Origin: Phaseolus vulgaris
Lineage: Eukaryota > Streptophyta > Magnoliopsida > Fabales > Fabaceae
Direction of reading: 5' to 3'
Length of the DNA stretch: 64,000 nucleotides
Assembly (NCBI RefSeq): GCF_000499845.2
Contig: NC_023756.2
Span: 46,143,947-46,207,946 of the forward strand
Under the pieces are notes generated by a model. The model was not told the DNA's origin. It did not search any database and saw nothing but the letters and a program-made list of their open reading frames with translations. Position numbers and translations under genes: made by a program. Positions within the stretch are counted from its first letter, which is position 1. Each line of letters opens with the position of its first letter. This document shows, in pieces, positions 36,947 through 47,800 of the stretch.

Positions 36947-37488
36947 ATGGGAAGGAAGAAAGGGTATGTGGAGTTCGACGAGTCGCCGCCGGACGATTTC
37001 GATCCGGCGAATCCGTACAAGGATCCGGTGGCGATGCTTGAGATGAGAGAGTACATCGTGAGAGAGAAGTGGATCCAAATCGAGAAGGCCAAGATCATCA
37101 GAGACAAACTACGCTGGTGCTACCGCATCGAAGGCATCAACCACCTTCAGAAGTGCCGCCATCTCGTCAACCAGTACCTCGAATCCACTCGCGGTATCGG
37201 TTGGGGCAAGGACGGTCGCCACCCCTCCCTCCACGGTCAGTCACTCAATTTCTGAAACCATTTTTTTTTTTTCAAATTGAATGCTCTAGGGTTTTACTTT
37301 GGGAATTCTTGGGGAATGTTGAAACCCGTTACGTATTTCATTGTTTTCAACTATAGAGGTCCGTTTGATGATTTTCATTGACGATATTTGTAATCGTGGT
37401 TCATAGTCATGATTTTTGTGTGATTCCTTATTCATTGTTTAATTTTTCTGAATCAGCTCCGAAGGTTGAGCCGGTTGAGTCTGAATGA
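36947..37488 (+). CDS. NDUFB10: NADH dehydrogenase (ubiquinone) 1 beta subcomplex subunit 10 (PDSW)
   Basis: Coding exons are 36947-37235 and 37457-37488, giving 106 aa. The start MGRKKGYVEFDES matches the start of plant NDUFB10-B proteins. Conserved segments are NPYKDPVAMLEMREYIVREKW, KLRWCYRIEGINHLQKCRHL (Cys58 and Cys70) and STRGIGWGKD. The protein is an accessory subunit of mitochondrial respiratory complex I on the intermembrane-space side of the membrane arm. The plant form has no cleavable presequence, as here. The protein ends APKVEPVESE. The transcript continues through a 3'UTR intron (donor 37,511, acceptor at about 38,161) to an AATAAA at 38,408-38,413. The 3'UTR junction is only about 22 nt after the stop, so it should not trigger nonsense-mediated decay. 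Promoter site II motifs fit a respiratory gene. Confidence 0.93.
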
Positions 37489-38429
37489 GTGTCTTGTGGA
37501 TAAATAAAAGGTAATTTCAAACGTTATTTCTGTCATTTTCTCTTGTTTTATATGAATTGCCACTGTTAAATGAATCAGTCATCAAATGAGGTGTTCATGT
37601 TTGGGGTTTTGCTGGGGGTAATAAATCAGCGTTATTAACTCTTTTGACTATAGGGTAGATACAAGGGCCTAAATTAAGTGACATTTGACAACTTTTCAGA
37701 GAGAAATTGCTGTAATTGATGTTGTCACCATGAACTTCTTGGTAGAGATCCCTCTGATTTCTTGTTATAATAATGACACTGATGTAGATGACTAGTGAGA
37801 CAGTCATAAAAACAATTTCTCTTATAAATTAAAGAAGTAATGAGTTTAAATCGAATTGTTGAAGTTGGTAAAAGATCCTATAATTGGCTTTCCCTCTCCC
37901 CCATCTTCCCTGCTTTTGTTCCACTAAGTGATGATTGATGGCTTATTTGCATTGTTATTAGTGATCAGAGTTATTTGATGCATTTTCTCAAGAACATTTG
38001 TTTGGTTAATTTGATAGGTACAATATCGTTGGGTGAGTTATTGGTTAAATACTAGTAAACAGATACATGTTTGATAAAATCGGAATCTTTATTTTATAAT
38101 ATTTTTTCATTGATGCAAGCATTTTGTCGGTGAATGAAAGTAAATTTTGTTCCTCTTGCAGGGAAAGATTGAGTGTCCAACTCATTTTATTGGCATATTA
38201 GATTATGGGTGGAGGAGTGCCAATGCTGCAGTTATTTTGTTTATGTTCTTTTTCTTTACTCGAACTTCCTGCAAACTACAACTGTATTTTTACTTGGCAT
38301 CGGCTATTTTTGCTTGGCTTGTTACCATTTGAATGTAAACAACAAGTATGGAAAGGCTATGGTCAAAATGCATCAGAATCAGATTATGAAATAAGTGTTT
38401 CATTAGTAATAAAATTGTACATGTAATCC

Positions 38430-41400
38430 ATACCTCGTGTTCGAAGTAAGATGGTTTGAAACTCATTGTTGTGTTGGATTTGTGAGGGGTGACCAGAATA
38501 TTCCTCACCCAAACCCAGCCACTTGTTGAGAGGGTAAAGATGGTTTCATTGATGTTGATGGTTTTATTGTTTCGTGTGAATGAACAGAGGAAAAGTCAGG
38601 GAGATATGTTGGGTATGGTAAAAAAAAAGTAACAAAAACTAAGTGGAACACATGGTGGATATAAAATTGCCCTTGCTTTCATTTGTCCTTTCATATGCAC
38701 TCATGAGATTGAGTTGATATTTAGTTGGATTTTCCCTTAAAAGTTTCTGGCAAGATGAAGAAGCATCAATAGAGTACCTGAAAATGTTGCATTTTCGATT
38801 TGATGCAAAAAAGAAATAAGAGGTACTTACTTAGATTAGTTTCTTTTGTATTTGAAAATAGTAATAGCTTTATTTAAGCATAGTTGACAGAGATTTCAAT
38901 TGATAAACAAGTGACTTGTTTTTTGAACAAAATAGATGCTATGCAAATGTTTTGTTATTCATATAACAATGAAGCTGATATGAATTAGAAAACTACCATT
39001 TCACCTTTCACTTTTATTTTGTGCAAGATATAAAGGGTTATAAGTTAATTAACAGTTTTCTAAGGATCATAATTTAATTGTTGACATCTTAAACTAGGCA
39101 AAAGTCCTCTCATCTGAATTAGAAAACTAACATTTTTCAAACCTCAATTTTCTATTAATATGTTCTACATGAGATGTATTTGTGCACTGAAAACAGTAAC
39201 AAAAATTAAGATTAACCATCATATGTACTAATGGTGAGAACTCTATTGTGAGCATGAATACTTGGAATAGAGAAAATGCACCGTGTATTGCAAAATTGAA
39301 CCAAACATTAAAAGTAATTTAAGATAATTGAATACAATTGTATAATGGTTTAAATAAATTAAACTAAATCATGATTTGAATGAACTAAACAAGATTGAAC
39401 TGCTCTAAATTGTTTGAATTTTTCACCCATGAACATTGTATTTTGAAGTATATTTTCCATTATCATAAGTTATGGTTGAGTTTAGTTCAAACAATCCTAT
39501 TCAGAACCAAATCAATTTTTAAAAATTAAATTAATGGAATAATTTAGGCATCAGTATAGTTTTTTTAAACAATTCAGTTTTTTCTTTTATACAATTCAAT
39601 TAAGTGTCATTTGGTTATGATATTCCTGAACAACCCTAATGAGTACATGTGGCTATCTATCTTTGTGCACAATTAGGAAAATATTTAAAATATATTTCTC
39701 TTATCTATTTCTTATTTCTTTGATTTGTTTTATTTATTTGAAGAAAATGAGAAAAAACTATTAATCACATTCATTTCATGTAAGAAATTTTGCTTAACTT
39801 GCATATGATTACTAGATCTACAATTTTTTCTTTTGAATAATTAATACATTTGCATATTCAACACTTTGAACTAACAATATTGTGTTACTCGGTCTACATG
39901 TTTAGTGATAATTTATATTTCTTTTAGATTTAAATATATGTAAAATACCTAACTTTAAATTGATTAAGTATATTGGATTCTTTAAATTTTATTTCAAACG
40001 GAAAAATTACATTTTTCTAAAGTATCCTAATTATATTGGTTAGATATGTTGTTGACATTTGAATTAAGTGAGAAATATACTCTTTTAAATAATGACATTA
40101 AATTAAATAGGGTTCAATTATTTGAAATTTATTTATATATTTGTGTTGTTAAATTAAATTTTTTACATGCAATTTGAATTTGGAGAGGATCAATTTGTTA
40201 AATAAAATTAACCATTAAAGTCAATAATAAATACTAGTTTTTCTTTTTTTGTGAAGAAGCTAATTTTAATTGCCAAAGGAAGTAATGTAAAAGAGAAAAG
40301 TGGTGACCATAAAAGAGTGTGGTCATTGGAATAGGAAGGAGGGTTGAAGTAGTTAAATTGTCTCCACACAAAAAATTATGTGACATGAAATTATGTAATG
40401 CCCCATCCCATTTTGTGCTTATGCCCAACTATTACAGTTTATTTTCTTAGCTCACATTTATGTCCCATATTGTTAAAATTTCATATAATAAAATGTTTGT
40501 GTATAAATAAAAAAACTTGGTTGCTGTTACAAATTCAACTAAATTGAAGGAACTAACCAATGGGAGCACCAAATCTGTATGAAGTTGGTTAATAACATAT
40601 TTCAACTGGATATATCAATTAGAGATAATAACAAATTAATTTTATAAGATTGAGTTAGAGTTAATAATAAATTGGATTTTGTAAGATTGAGTTAGACTTA
40701 AAGTTCACTTCTTAATATAACATTAGAGTCATGCAAAACCTATCCTAGCAAGTATTTGTTGGGTTTATTAGGTCAGTCATTATCGGACCATCTATAAATA
40801 TATTATCTCACGCACAAGTGGAAGGATTTCAATGTGAGAAAATATGTTAAAAATCCTACATCGATTAAAAAAAAAAGACAAACTAATTTTATAAGGTTGA
40901 ATTAAACTAAAAGTATAAAATTTTTAACGAATCCCTAGACCAACACTCCTTATTGTTTGAATTATATGTATTATTTTCTTTGATATCTCCTTGTTAATTA
41001 GTCTCTATAAGTCTATGCTAGGCTGTGTAAGCTATTATTTTGTGTCCACCATTAATGAAGTTCAGATTTCCCATGTATCAGTTCTTAGAAGATTGAGAGT
41101 GAAATTTGTTCAAACATGTGATGAGTATACTTTAATCTTAGTCCATTTCACCAGTCGCTTTCCTTCTTCTTCCTATGCATAGCACATTATTGAGAATATT
41201 GCTAAGTACCTGATATATGTTAAACACTGTTAATCTCCCAAAGAGTTAATTAAGGAAAACAAACATATACAAAATAGCATGATCATCATAGATTACACTT
41301 TCTATATATAAGCAACATTAAAAAAGGGTTCTGAAATTGAATACCAAAGCCATGAAAATGCTGACAGAAGGTACCATTTTTCCATTAGTAGAAGCTTAGG

Positions 41401-41560
41401 ACCTGCTAGAGAAATCAATAAATATCCCAGCAAGAGAAAAGTGATGATGGCATTGCACATAGCAAAACCAAGTAACTAATAATCAATTAATCTAATTAAC
41501 TCTTCCACAAAATCAAACATGGAAAAGTTAACCATTAATTTGATTGATTACTTTGGTGTC
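38430..41560. other. Intergenic, no supported gene
   Basis: AT-rich, and includes the dispersed repeat at 40.6-40.9 kb. Short open frames at 40,234-40,428 (-) and 40,991-41,182 (+) show no domain. The last 200 bp probably include the 3'UTR of the COL gene. Confidence 0.5.
40600..40935 (+). repeat. Dispersed legume-type repeat copy
   Basis: Contains TTTTGTAAGATTGAGTTAGA, CTTAAAGTTCACTTCTTAATA, TTGTTGGGTTTATTAGGTCA and AAATCCTACATCGATTA in the order typical of this repeat. It appears as a fairly long copy. Parts of the TTATAAGRTTGARTTA block occur three times, suggesting internal duplication. Confidence 0.5.
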
Positions 41561-41590
41561 AGTGGTGATTGATGATGATGATGATGACGA

Positions 41591-44500
41591 CTAAGGTGGC
41601 AAAACAGTGGCTCCAAGAAATGATGTTCTCTTCACAAATCTACCTTTCATTCTTGGTCTTTTCTCTGCGTTCAACTTCCTCACTTCATACCTTATCTTCT
41701 TTGCAAACAAACGAGTTCTTCTCTTCTCTCGGTATCTTAACACTCTTGCTTCTCTTCCCCCATCTGCATGCCCTCTTAAACTTCTCATTTCCCCATAACA
41801 GCATAGAACATCCTCACCATTCGAACCCTTGACAAAAAAACTTGCACATCAACTATAGAAATAGCCATTATCATCAACTTTGAGCTTCATGTTAAAAGTT
41901 CATTCAAATATTTGTATTAGGTATATCGACGAATTTTGTATTGATTGCTGAACATGTAACACAATTCTTCCTCTATATTCGGATGTGAGATCCACCATTA
42001 TGTTATAGGTAGAACTTTTTTAAAAGTTCTCTGAGAAGACTGAAAAGTTATTATCATAAAGAGACATTGAAATTTTTACATTGCATAATCAAATATCAAA
42101 TATGTAATAAAAAAAATCATTAAATAAAAACTAATTTTAGAGACAAAAAATAATTAGTTGTTAAATTGACTAAATTAGAAATAATTTTAAAGACTAAAAA
42201 AATTATTCGTTTCTAAATTCGTTTTTATGATAAATAGTTTTTAAATTTGTATCTAATTAGTTAAAAATATTTTTGCTACCAAATTTAGAATCTAAATAGT
42301 TGGTACACTACAAGAAAATCATGAAATAGAAACTAATTTTTAGTGACAAAAAATAATTAGTTGTTATATTGACTAAATTAGAGACCATTTTATTTAATAA
42401 ACCATTTTTGTTTCTAAATTAGCTTATAGTATTGTTAAATGGTTTCTAAATTGGTATCTAATTAGTTGCTACCAAATATAGAAACTAAATAATTGGTAGT
42501 TAAAACATTGGTTACTAATTAAATACTAATTTAGAAACCATTTAACAATAATAGAAACTAATTTAGAAACTATTTTTTTTAATTTCTAAAATGGTCTATA
42601 ATTTAGTTACTATAGCAACTAAGTATTTTTTGTATCTAAAATTGATTTATATTTCATGTTTTTTTTAGTGGTAGTTAAAACATTAGTAACTAATTAAATA
42701 TCAATTTAAAAATTATTTGTCAATAATAGAAACTAATAATTATTTTAGTCTCTAGAATAATATTTAATCTAATTAATATAACAACTATTATTTTTAATTT
42801 TTAAAATTAGTTTTTATTTAATAATTTTTTAATAGTGAGTAGGGAGGATGATTGAGAGAACAACTTACCCAGAAGTCTAGCCAAAAATCATTCATTACCT
42901 TACCTATATAAATTTACATGTAAGGTATATCGGCGAATTTTTCATTGACTAATTATTGAAGAAGAAGATATAGCAAAATCTTCTTTCTATAGCCAAACAT
43001 ATGAGATCAACTGTGATATTTATAGGTAGAACTTTTTTAAAGTTCTCTCAGAAAACTGAAATTTTTTTTGTCACAGAATAAGTTAAACCAAACACACAAA
43101 CACAATTGACATTGTTGCAGAAAAGCAGCAAGTTACCAATAAGTCTAAGAAGCACTGGTTTACCTACAAATTTTACATAAGTGTGTAGGAAAATTTGACA
43201 TCGTTACCAAAATTATAACAGAAACCCTTTATGAATAATTTACAGTAGGTATATCGACAGATTTTGCTCGAAAGTATAACACAATTCTCTTATTTAGCCA
43301 TAATGAACACTAGTGTATTATAGGTAGATGAACTATAGAACAAATTAAGAGCTAATTAACACAATTGACATCACTGCATAAGCAAAGAGGGTTGAGAGAA
43401 GAAGTTACCAATTGAAGTCTCGCGAGCTATCATTGGTTACCTACAAATTTGCATGTTAGGTATATCTACGAATTTTACATCGGTTACCGAAGACATAACA
43501 CTTGTTGGAGATCTCAGATCGATTCAAGATTAAAGTATTTCATAATATATAGACAGATGTAAATCTCATCTCATAAACTAGATTTATAAATTGAACTTAA
43601 AGTCCATTTCTCAATAAATCATCTCTAATTTAGGTATATCGACAAATTTTGTATTGATTTTTGAAGGCATAACACAATCCTTCTCATCATGTAGTTAGAT
43701 ATGAGACCAACTAGGACATTATAGAACTTTTGTTAAGTCCTCTCAAAAGCTGAAAAGTTATCATCATAAAATAAGTTGAACAAAAAAGACACTACGTTGA
43801 CATTGTCACATAAGCAAAGAAGAAGGTTGAGAGAAGAAGTTACCAAGAAACCTGGCAAGAAATCATCAGAGTTGAAGTTAGGTGGGGTTCCTGTTGTCCA
43901 TGGACAACCTTGACTGGCCCAAGCGGCAATAACATCTTCATAGTTTAGCCTCAAAAACATCTCCTTCTTATCCTGTTCCTGAGCAAGTGATTCTGACTCA
44001 ACAATATCATTCCAATTCATGTCAAGAATAATCGAATCCAAATGGCAAGATGTGTCAGCATCGAGTTCTTCTTCATCTTTGACCTTCACCATTGCATCTT
44101 TTTCTCCAACTCCATCAACACATGCATCCATTTCATCGTCTTCTTCTTTGCAATCAAGCACAATTTCTGATCCTTTCACATGCTCAGATGAATCCTCATC
44201 AGCTCCATTTCCAAGCAAGCTTTCCACATCAGCAGCAAACTCAGCAAGATCCATATCAGATGGCAGAAACTCGCAAGAAAAATTTTCCAAGTCAAAGACT
44301 TCTTCACCAGCCAAAACCTCTTCCTTCACTTCATTGTATACACTACAAAGCTCAGCATCAAACACGGGCACCCGGCACAATAGCTGCTCCTCACTCTCAT
44401 CATTATACAGTGCTTCTTCACTTCCAAGCTCTGGCACAAGGGGAAGACTAATGGTGTTATTGAAAAACACTTGTTGTTGTTGTTGTTCTTCTTCTCCTTC

Positions 44501-44827
44501 TTCATGTATTTTCTTTTGTTGTTGCTCTTGTAGCTTGGTGCTGTGGCGTGGTGTTCTTGCTTTTCGTGTGAATCCACTGTGCCATGCTACCTTTTTGTTA
44601 TGATTAAGGGTGTCAGAGTAGTTGAGCTTAGAGGATGCAGTTTGAAGCTTGACCCTTTGGTGCCTGCTTGCTAATTGGTTGGCTGAGTGAACCATGTTGT
44701 CACAGCCATGGCAGAGGAAAGCATCATCAGCTGCACAATACCACCTTGCTCTTACTTTTAGACAGCTCTCGCAGGCTCGTGCAGTTCTAGCCCCTAATGC
44801 ACTTGCTTCTTTCATTTCGTTGTTCAT
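41591..44827 (-). CDS. B-box/CCT zinc-finger protein, CONSTANS-LIKE 16 type (BBX group III), 406 aa
   Basis: Exon 1 is 44827-43844 (328 codons) and exon 2 is 41827-41591. The donor TTCTTG/GTAAC and acceptor GTCAAG/GGTTCG join in phase 0. The N-terminal B-box has C19-X2-C22-X8-C31-X2-D34-X4-C39-X2-C42-X4-H47-X8-H56, so all zinc ligands are present. There is one B-box only. The CCT domain in exon 2 (about residues 353-395) reads [20 protein letters not shown] then [20 protein letters not shown]. One B-box plus CCT with a single intron before CCT is the group III (COL6/7/8/16) layout. These are nuclear transcription regulators linked to light signalling, flowering and chlorophyll. The middle is acidic with a Gln run near residue 115. 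The intron is 2.0 kb, long for this family, and is full of repeats. Homology is by recognition of domains, so the exact orthologue is not fixed. Confidence 0.9.
42102..42838. mobile_element. Outer decayed CACTA MITE, interrupted by a second copy
   Basis: The right end is ...TATTTAATAATTTTTTAATAGTG (42,838). The left end has ATCATTAAATAAAAACTAAT (about 42,117), its inverted counterpart, but the terminal CACTA is eroded. The inner MITE at 42,306-42,670 has related terminal sequence. A decayed relative is also seen near 29.5 kb. Confidence 0.5.
42306..42670. mobile_element. CACTA MITE with intact ends (365 bp)
   Basis: Starts CACTACAAGAAAATCATG and ends CATGTTTTTTTTAGTG. The subterminal AAATAGAAACTAATTTTTAG is matched inverted by AAATTGATTTATATTT. 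A 3-bp duplication GTA lies on both sides (42,303-42,305 and 42,671-42,673). It sits inside the older related MITE, in the COL intron. Confidence 0.8.
43496..43625 (+). repeat. Dispersed legume-type repeat copy (COL intron)
   Basis: Contains GTTGGAGATCTCAGATCGATT, AATATATAGACAGATGTAAA, CTCATAAACTAGATTTATAA and AACTTAAAGTCCATTTCTCAATAA in the family order. It is inserted between two of the intronic exon-end copies. Confidence 0.45.
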
Positions 44828-44899
44828 AGTTAGGAACTGGTTTTTGGCTGCAAAGAGAAAAGTGCAGTGAAAGGTTAACTGCTACCAACAAGGATTCAT

Positions 44900-47800
44900 T
44901 ACAAGTTGAGAGAGTGTTAGTGTATAGATCTAGAGAGCCCCCAAATTGTTCAAATTCAATTATTGGTTATTATGAGATTTGAGAATGTGAAGAGAAAGAA
45001 GCCCAGTGGGGTCTTATAGTTTGTTCTTACTTGGTTCCTTTCTCAGTTTATGCAGTAATTATGATTACGTGTTTATCTCTAACTAAAAACTTAAAAAAAA
45101 GAAGTTAATCACGTTTCTTTTTTATTATTAGTGAGATTTGGTTTCTTAGTAATAATAAATTCATTAGATTATTAAGACACTTTATCTTTAACTCAACGGT
45201 CTTGAATTACTTTTAAAACTTTTTCTGCTTTTTTTTTTTTTCAAATTGGTGTCTTTGAACTTTGGTGTGTTTATTAGTTTAGGATTAGATTGTGTGTTTT
45301 TAAACTTGGAACTACTTAGGGTTTAGAGTAGTTTGGTTGGTTCTATATTAACTGGTTGTTTTGGTTTGTTGGATAAAGGTTAGATACTCATAAAGTAATA
45401 CATATTTATTTATTCATTATTATTGATCTAAATTTTATTATTATTAGTGTTTATAAGCTAACTTGTACCTTCAATTTGCACCTAAGTTAACTATGAAAAA
45501 AATATTTTATTATTTTTCAATTTTTTCTCCTAAAAGAACCATTGTTTTATGTACGTTTGATGATTTGCTACATGACAGTGGGTGAAGGTTTTAGGACCCA
45601 CGATTTGGTCTGATCACAAAGCTGATTGGTTGGAATTTGATGTTCATCTTATTCTCTGAATTCTTATTCGTTACCTTTCCTTTTAAGGGATATCTATTGG
45701 ATCCAATGCAGTTTATTTGTGAGTGTCTACTAGTGTGAGTGTTGTTGGTGTATGGTGGAATAAGACCTTTTTTGTTGTGTTGCAACTGTAATTCAATAAT
45801 TCCCTTTTGCGGTCCTCACTTCACGTTGCTGTCACTTCCCTAATGCTTTGTCTTCAACTTCTCAACCATTCTCCTTTGCCATTCTGCATTTTCCACCAAT
45901 AGATGCTGCCCTACGTTTGAATAACATATGGTTCAGGTTGACTAATTTTCTACAGTTAAGCTTCAGAATTGCTGCTTTTGCTTCAGGGAATTTTTAACCA
46001 CAAAATTCAATGCCTTGTGTTTTCTTCCACTTGAATCTGTCCAAACTTGGTTAAATTTAGTAAGTGGATATTTCACCTTGTTTTCTCTTTTTTATCTTAC
46101 AATTGCAGATGTCACATCAATTACCGCATTTCATAGTATATAAGTGGATGCAAAGTGTTAAGTTAGATTTAAAGTCAACTTCTTAATATGATAATATGAT
46201 ATCAGAATTATTTTAAAATTCATCTTGATGAGAGTTTCTTAGACTTATCAAACCACCCATAAATATACAGTTAGACATAAAAGTTGATAGTCTTAACTGT
46301 TGGGTATGAAGTCATGACCAATTGAGTTGGGCTGAGTAGACACCATGTTTTAGTGAGTGGGCTTAATCATTGTGTTCCTTTATTATTTCTATTTAAAGAT
46401 ATCATTGTACTTGTAATTGGTGTGCAACAGGATATAATGAAAACCTAATAATTATTTCTGCAAAATTTGAAGTAAATGATATTTACTTCTTATTCACATA
46501 TTCAAATGAGTAAAGTCCACCAACCAAACCATTATTGGCCAATCACATGAGTTGCTGATTTGACGGTTTGGAAAATGGTGATGATTTATTTGATTGGTGT
46601 AGATAACCCCACCAAGACAGTGAAATGGTTGTGTTTAATCATCTTTTTAGCTTGTTAGCTCAAATTTCATGGATGATAGAGAATTGTGATATGAAAACTT
46701 AGAGATAACATAGGAGCAATTAATCAGACAGTGATACTGTAACAAATTTGCTCCAAGTGCTGACATTCTAGGAATGAGTCCAAAGAATAGGTTACCATAA
46801 ATTTTCCTGCATTTCATATGGGCCCATATATTCTCTATTAATAATGAAAAACCACAAATTGCACCATGGACACACATAGATGCAGCCAAAAAGGTTGCTT
46901 TTTGAGACTGTGTTGGTTCTGCAATGTTATGAACAGTGACGAGTGTCTTCCTTGGCACCCTTCTACAACTTTCCTTTCAATAAATTCTCCATCATGGGTG
47001 CTCCCTCGATCTTATCCTCTGGCTTAAATTGCAAACAGTAGAGGAAAAATTAAAGGGGACATGGACAGGCACAGAGGGAACAAATTCTTTGCCTGCTAGC
47101 TTCTATGCAGTAACTCGGAGCAGTGTAGAGAGATCTTAGTACAATGTTCATATCAGATTGATGATGATGTTATAAAATCTTCAAGTTTGATGGAACCATA
47201 GCAGTAACCTAACTTATGACACTTGTTTGTGTGTAATCAGATATGAATGTTTAACATCTATATCAGATATTTTTTCTTTATAACAGAATCTCAGAGTATG
47301 CATGCCAAAACTTGTAACTGATAAATCCTATGCTGTTCCATAGCTATCACTGTGATGCAATTCTTGAAAATGTTTGTTTGTTATTTATTTATTGTAATAA
47401 ATTTGAATTTGAGCATAACTTGCCATTATCAATAAATTTATAAATATCTTAATATGATTTTTTGTTATATTATTTTTTTTAAAAATAATTTGAAGTGTAA
47501 CTCAACCTTATAAAATTTATTTATAAGGTTAAGTTTGCACTCACTTATATATTATGAAATGTCGATCTGATAATTTCAACAAACTATTGTTAGGATAAGT
47601 TCAAAATGACTATGAAATCATATTAAGAACTATACGAGTGACCTACCTGATCTTCTGTAGAAATTTTCTAGATCAATGATTAGACCATGCAAACAAGAAA
47701 TGTGTTTTCTTGTATAAAAGAAAGAATTACTGGAAGGTTTTAAATTGGTAGTCTCGTATTTCACGTAAATTTAAAACATAATTCAATCTTATAAAATCGA

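Larger units (their letters stand above)
41900..43840 (-). repeat. Degenerate tandem duplications of the exon 1 3' end and donor inside the COL intron
   Basis: AGGTATATCGACGAATTTTG-like blocks recur on the plus strand at about 41,919, 42,922, 43,246, 43,456 and 43,631. Copies of the exon 1 end with its splice donor (plus-strand form AAGTTACCAAGAA...) recur at about 42,862-42,900, 43,131-43,165 and 43,401-43,440. The real exon end is at 43,844. On the gene strand the 42,862 copy reads NDFWLDFW followed by GTAAGT, clearly related to the exon's DDFLPGFL. Each copy is preceded by TAG/GTAA, so each is bounded by acceptor- and donor-like dinucleotides. Confidence 0.65.

Noticed and set aside
44019..44603. 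194-codon plus-strand Ser-rich frame
   Set aside because: Antisense shadow of COL exon 1. The minus-strand frame has B-box and CCT evidence.
46985..47020. miR319/miR159-like segment (GGGTGCTCCCTCGATC)
   Set aside because: Only a few bases agree with the known miRNA complement and no foldback partner was seen.
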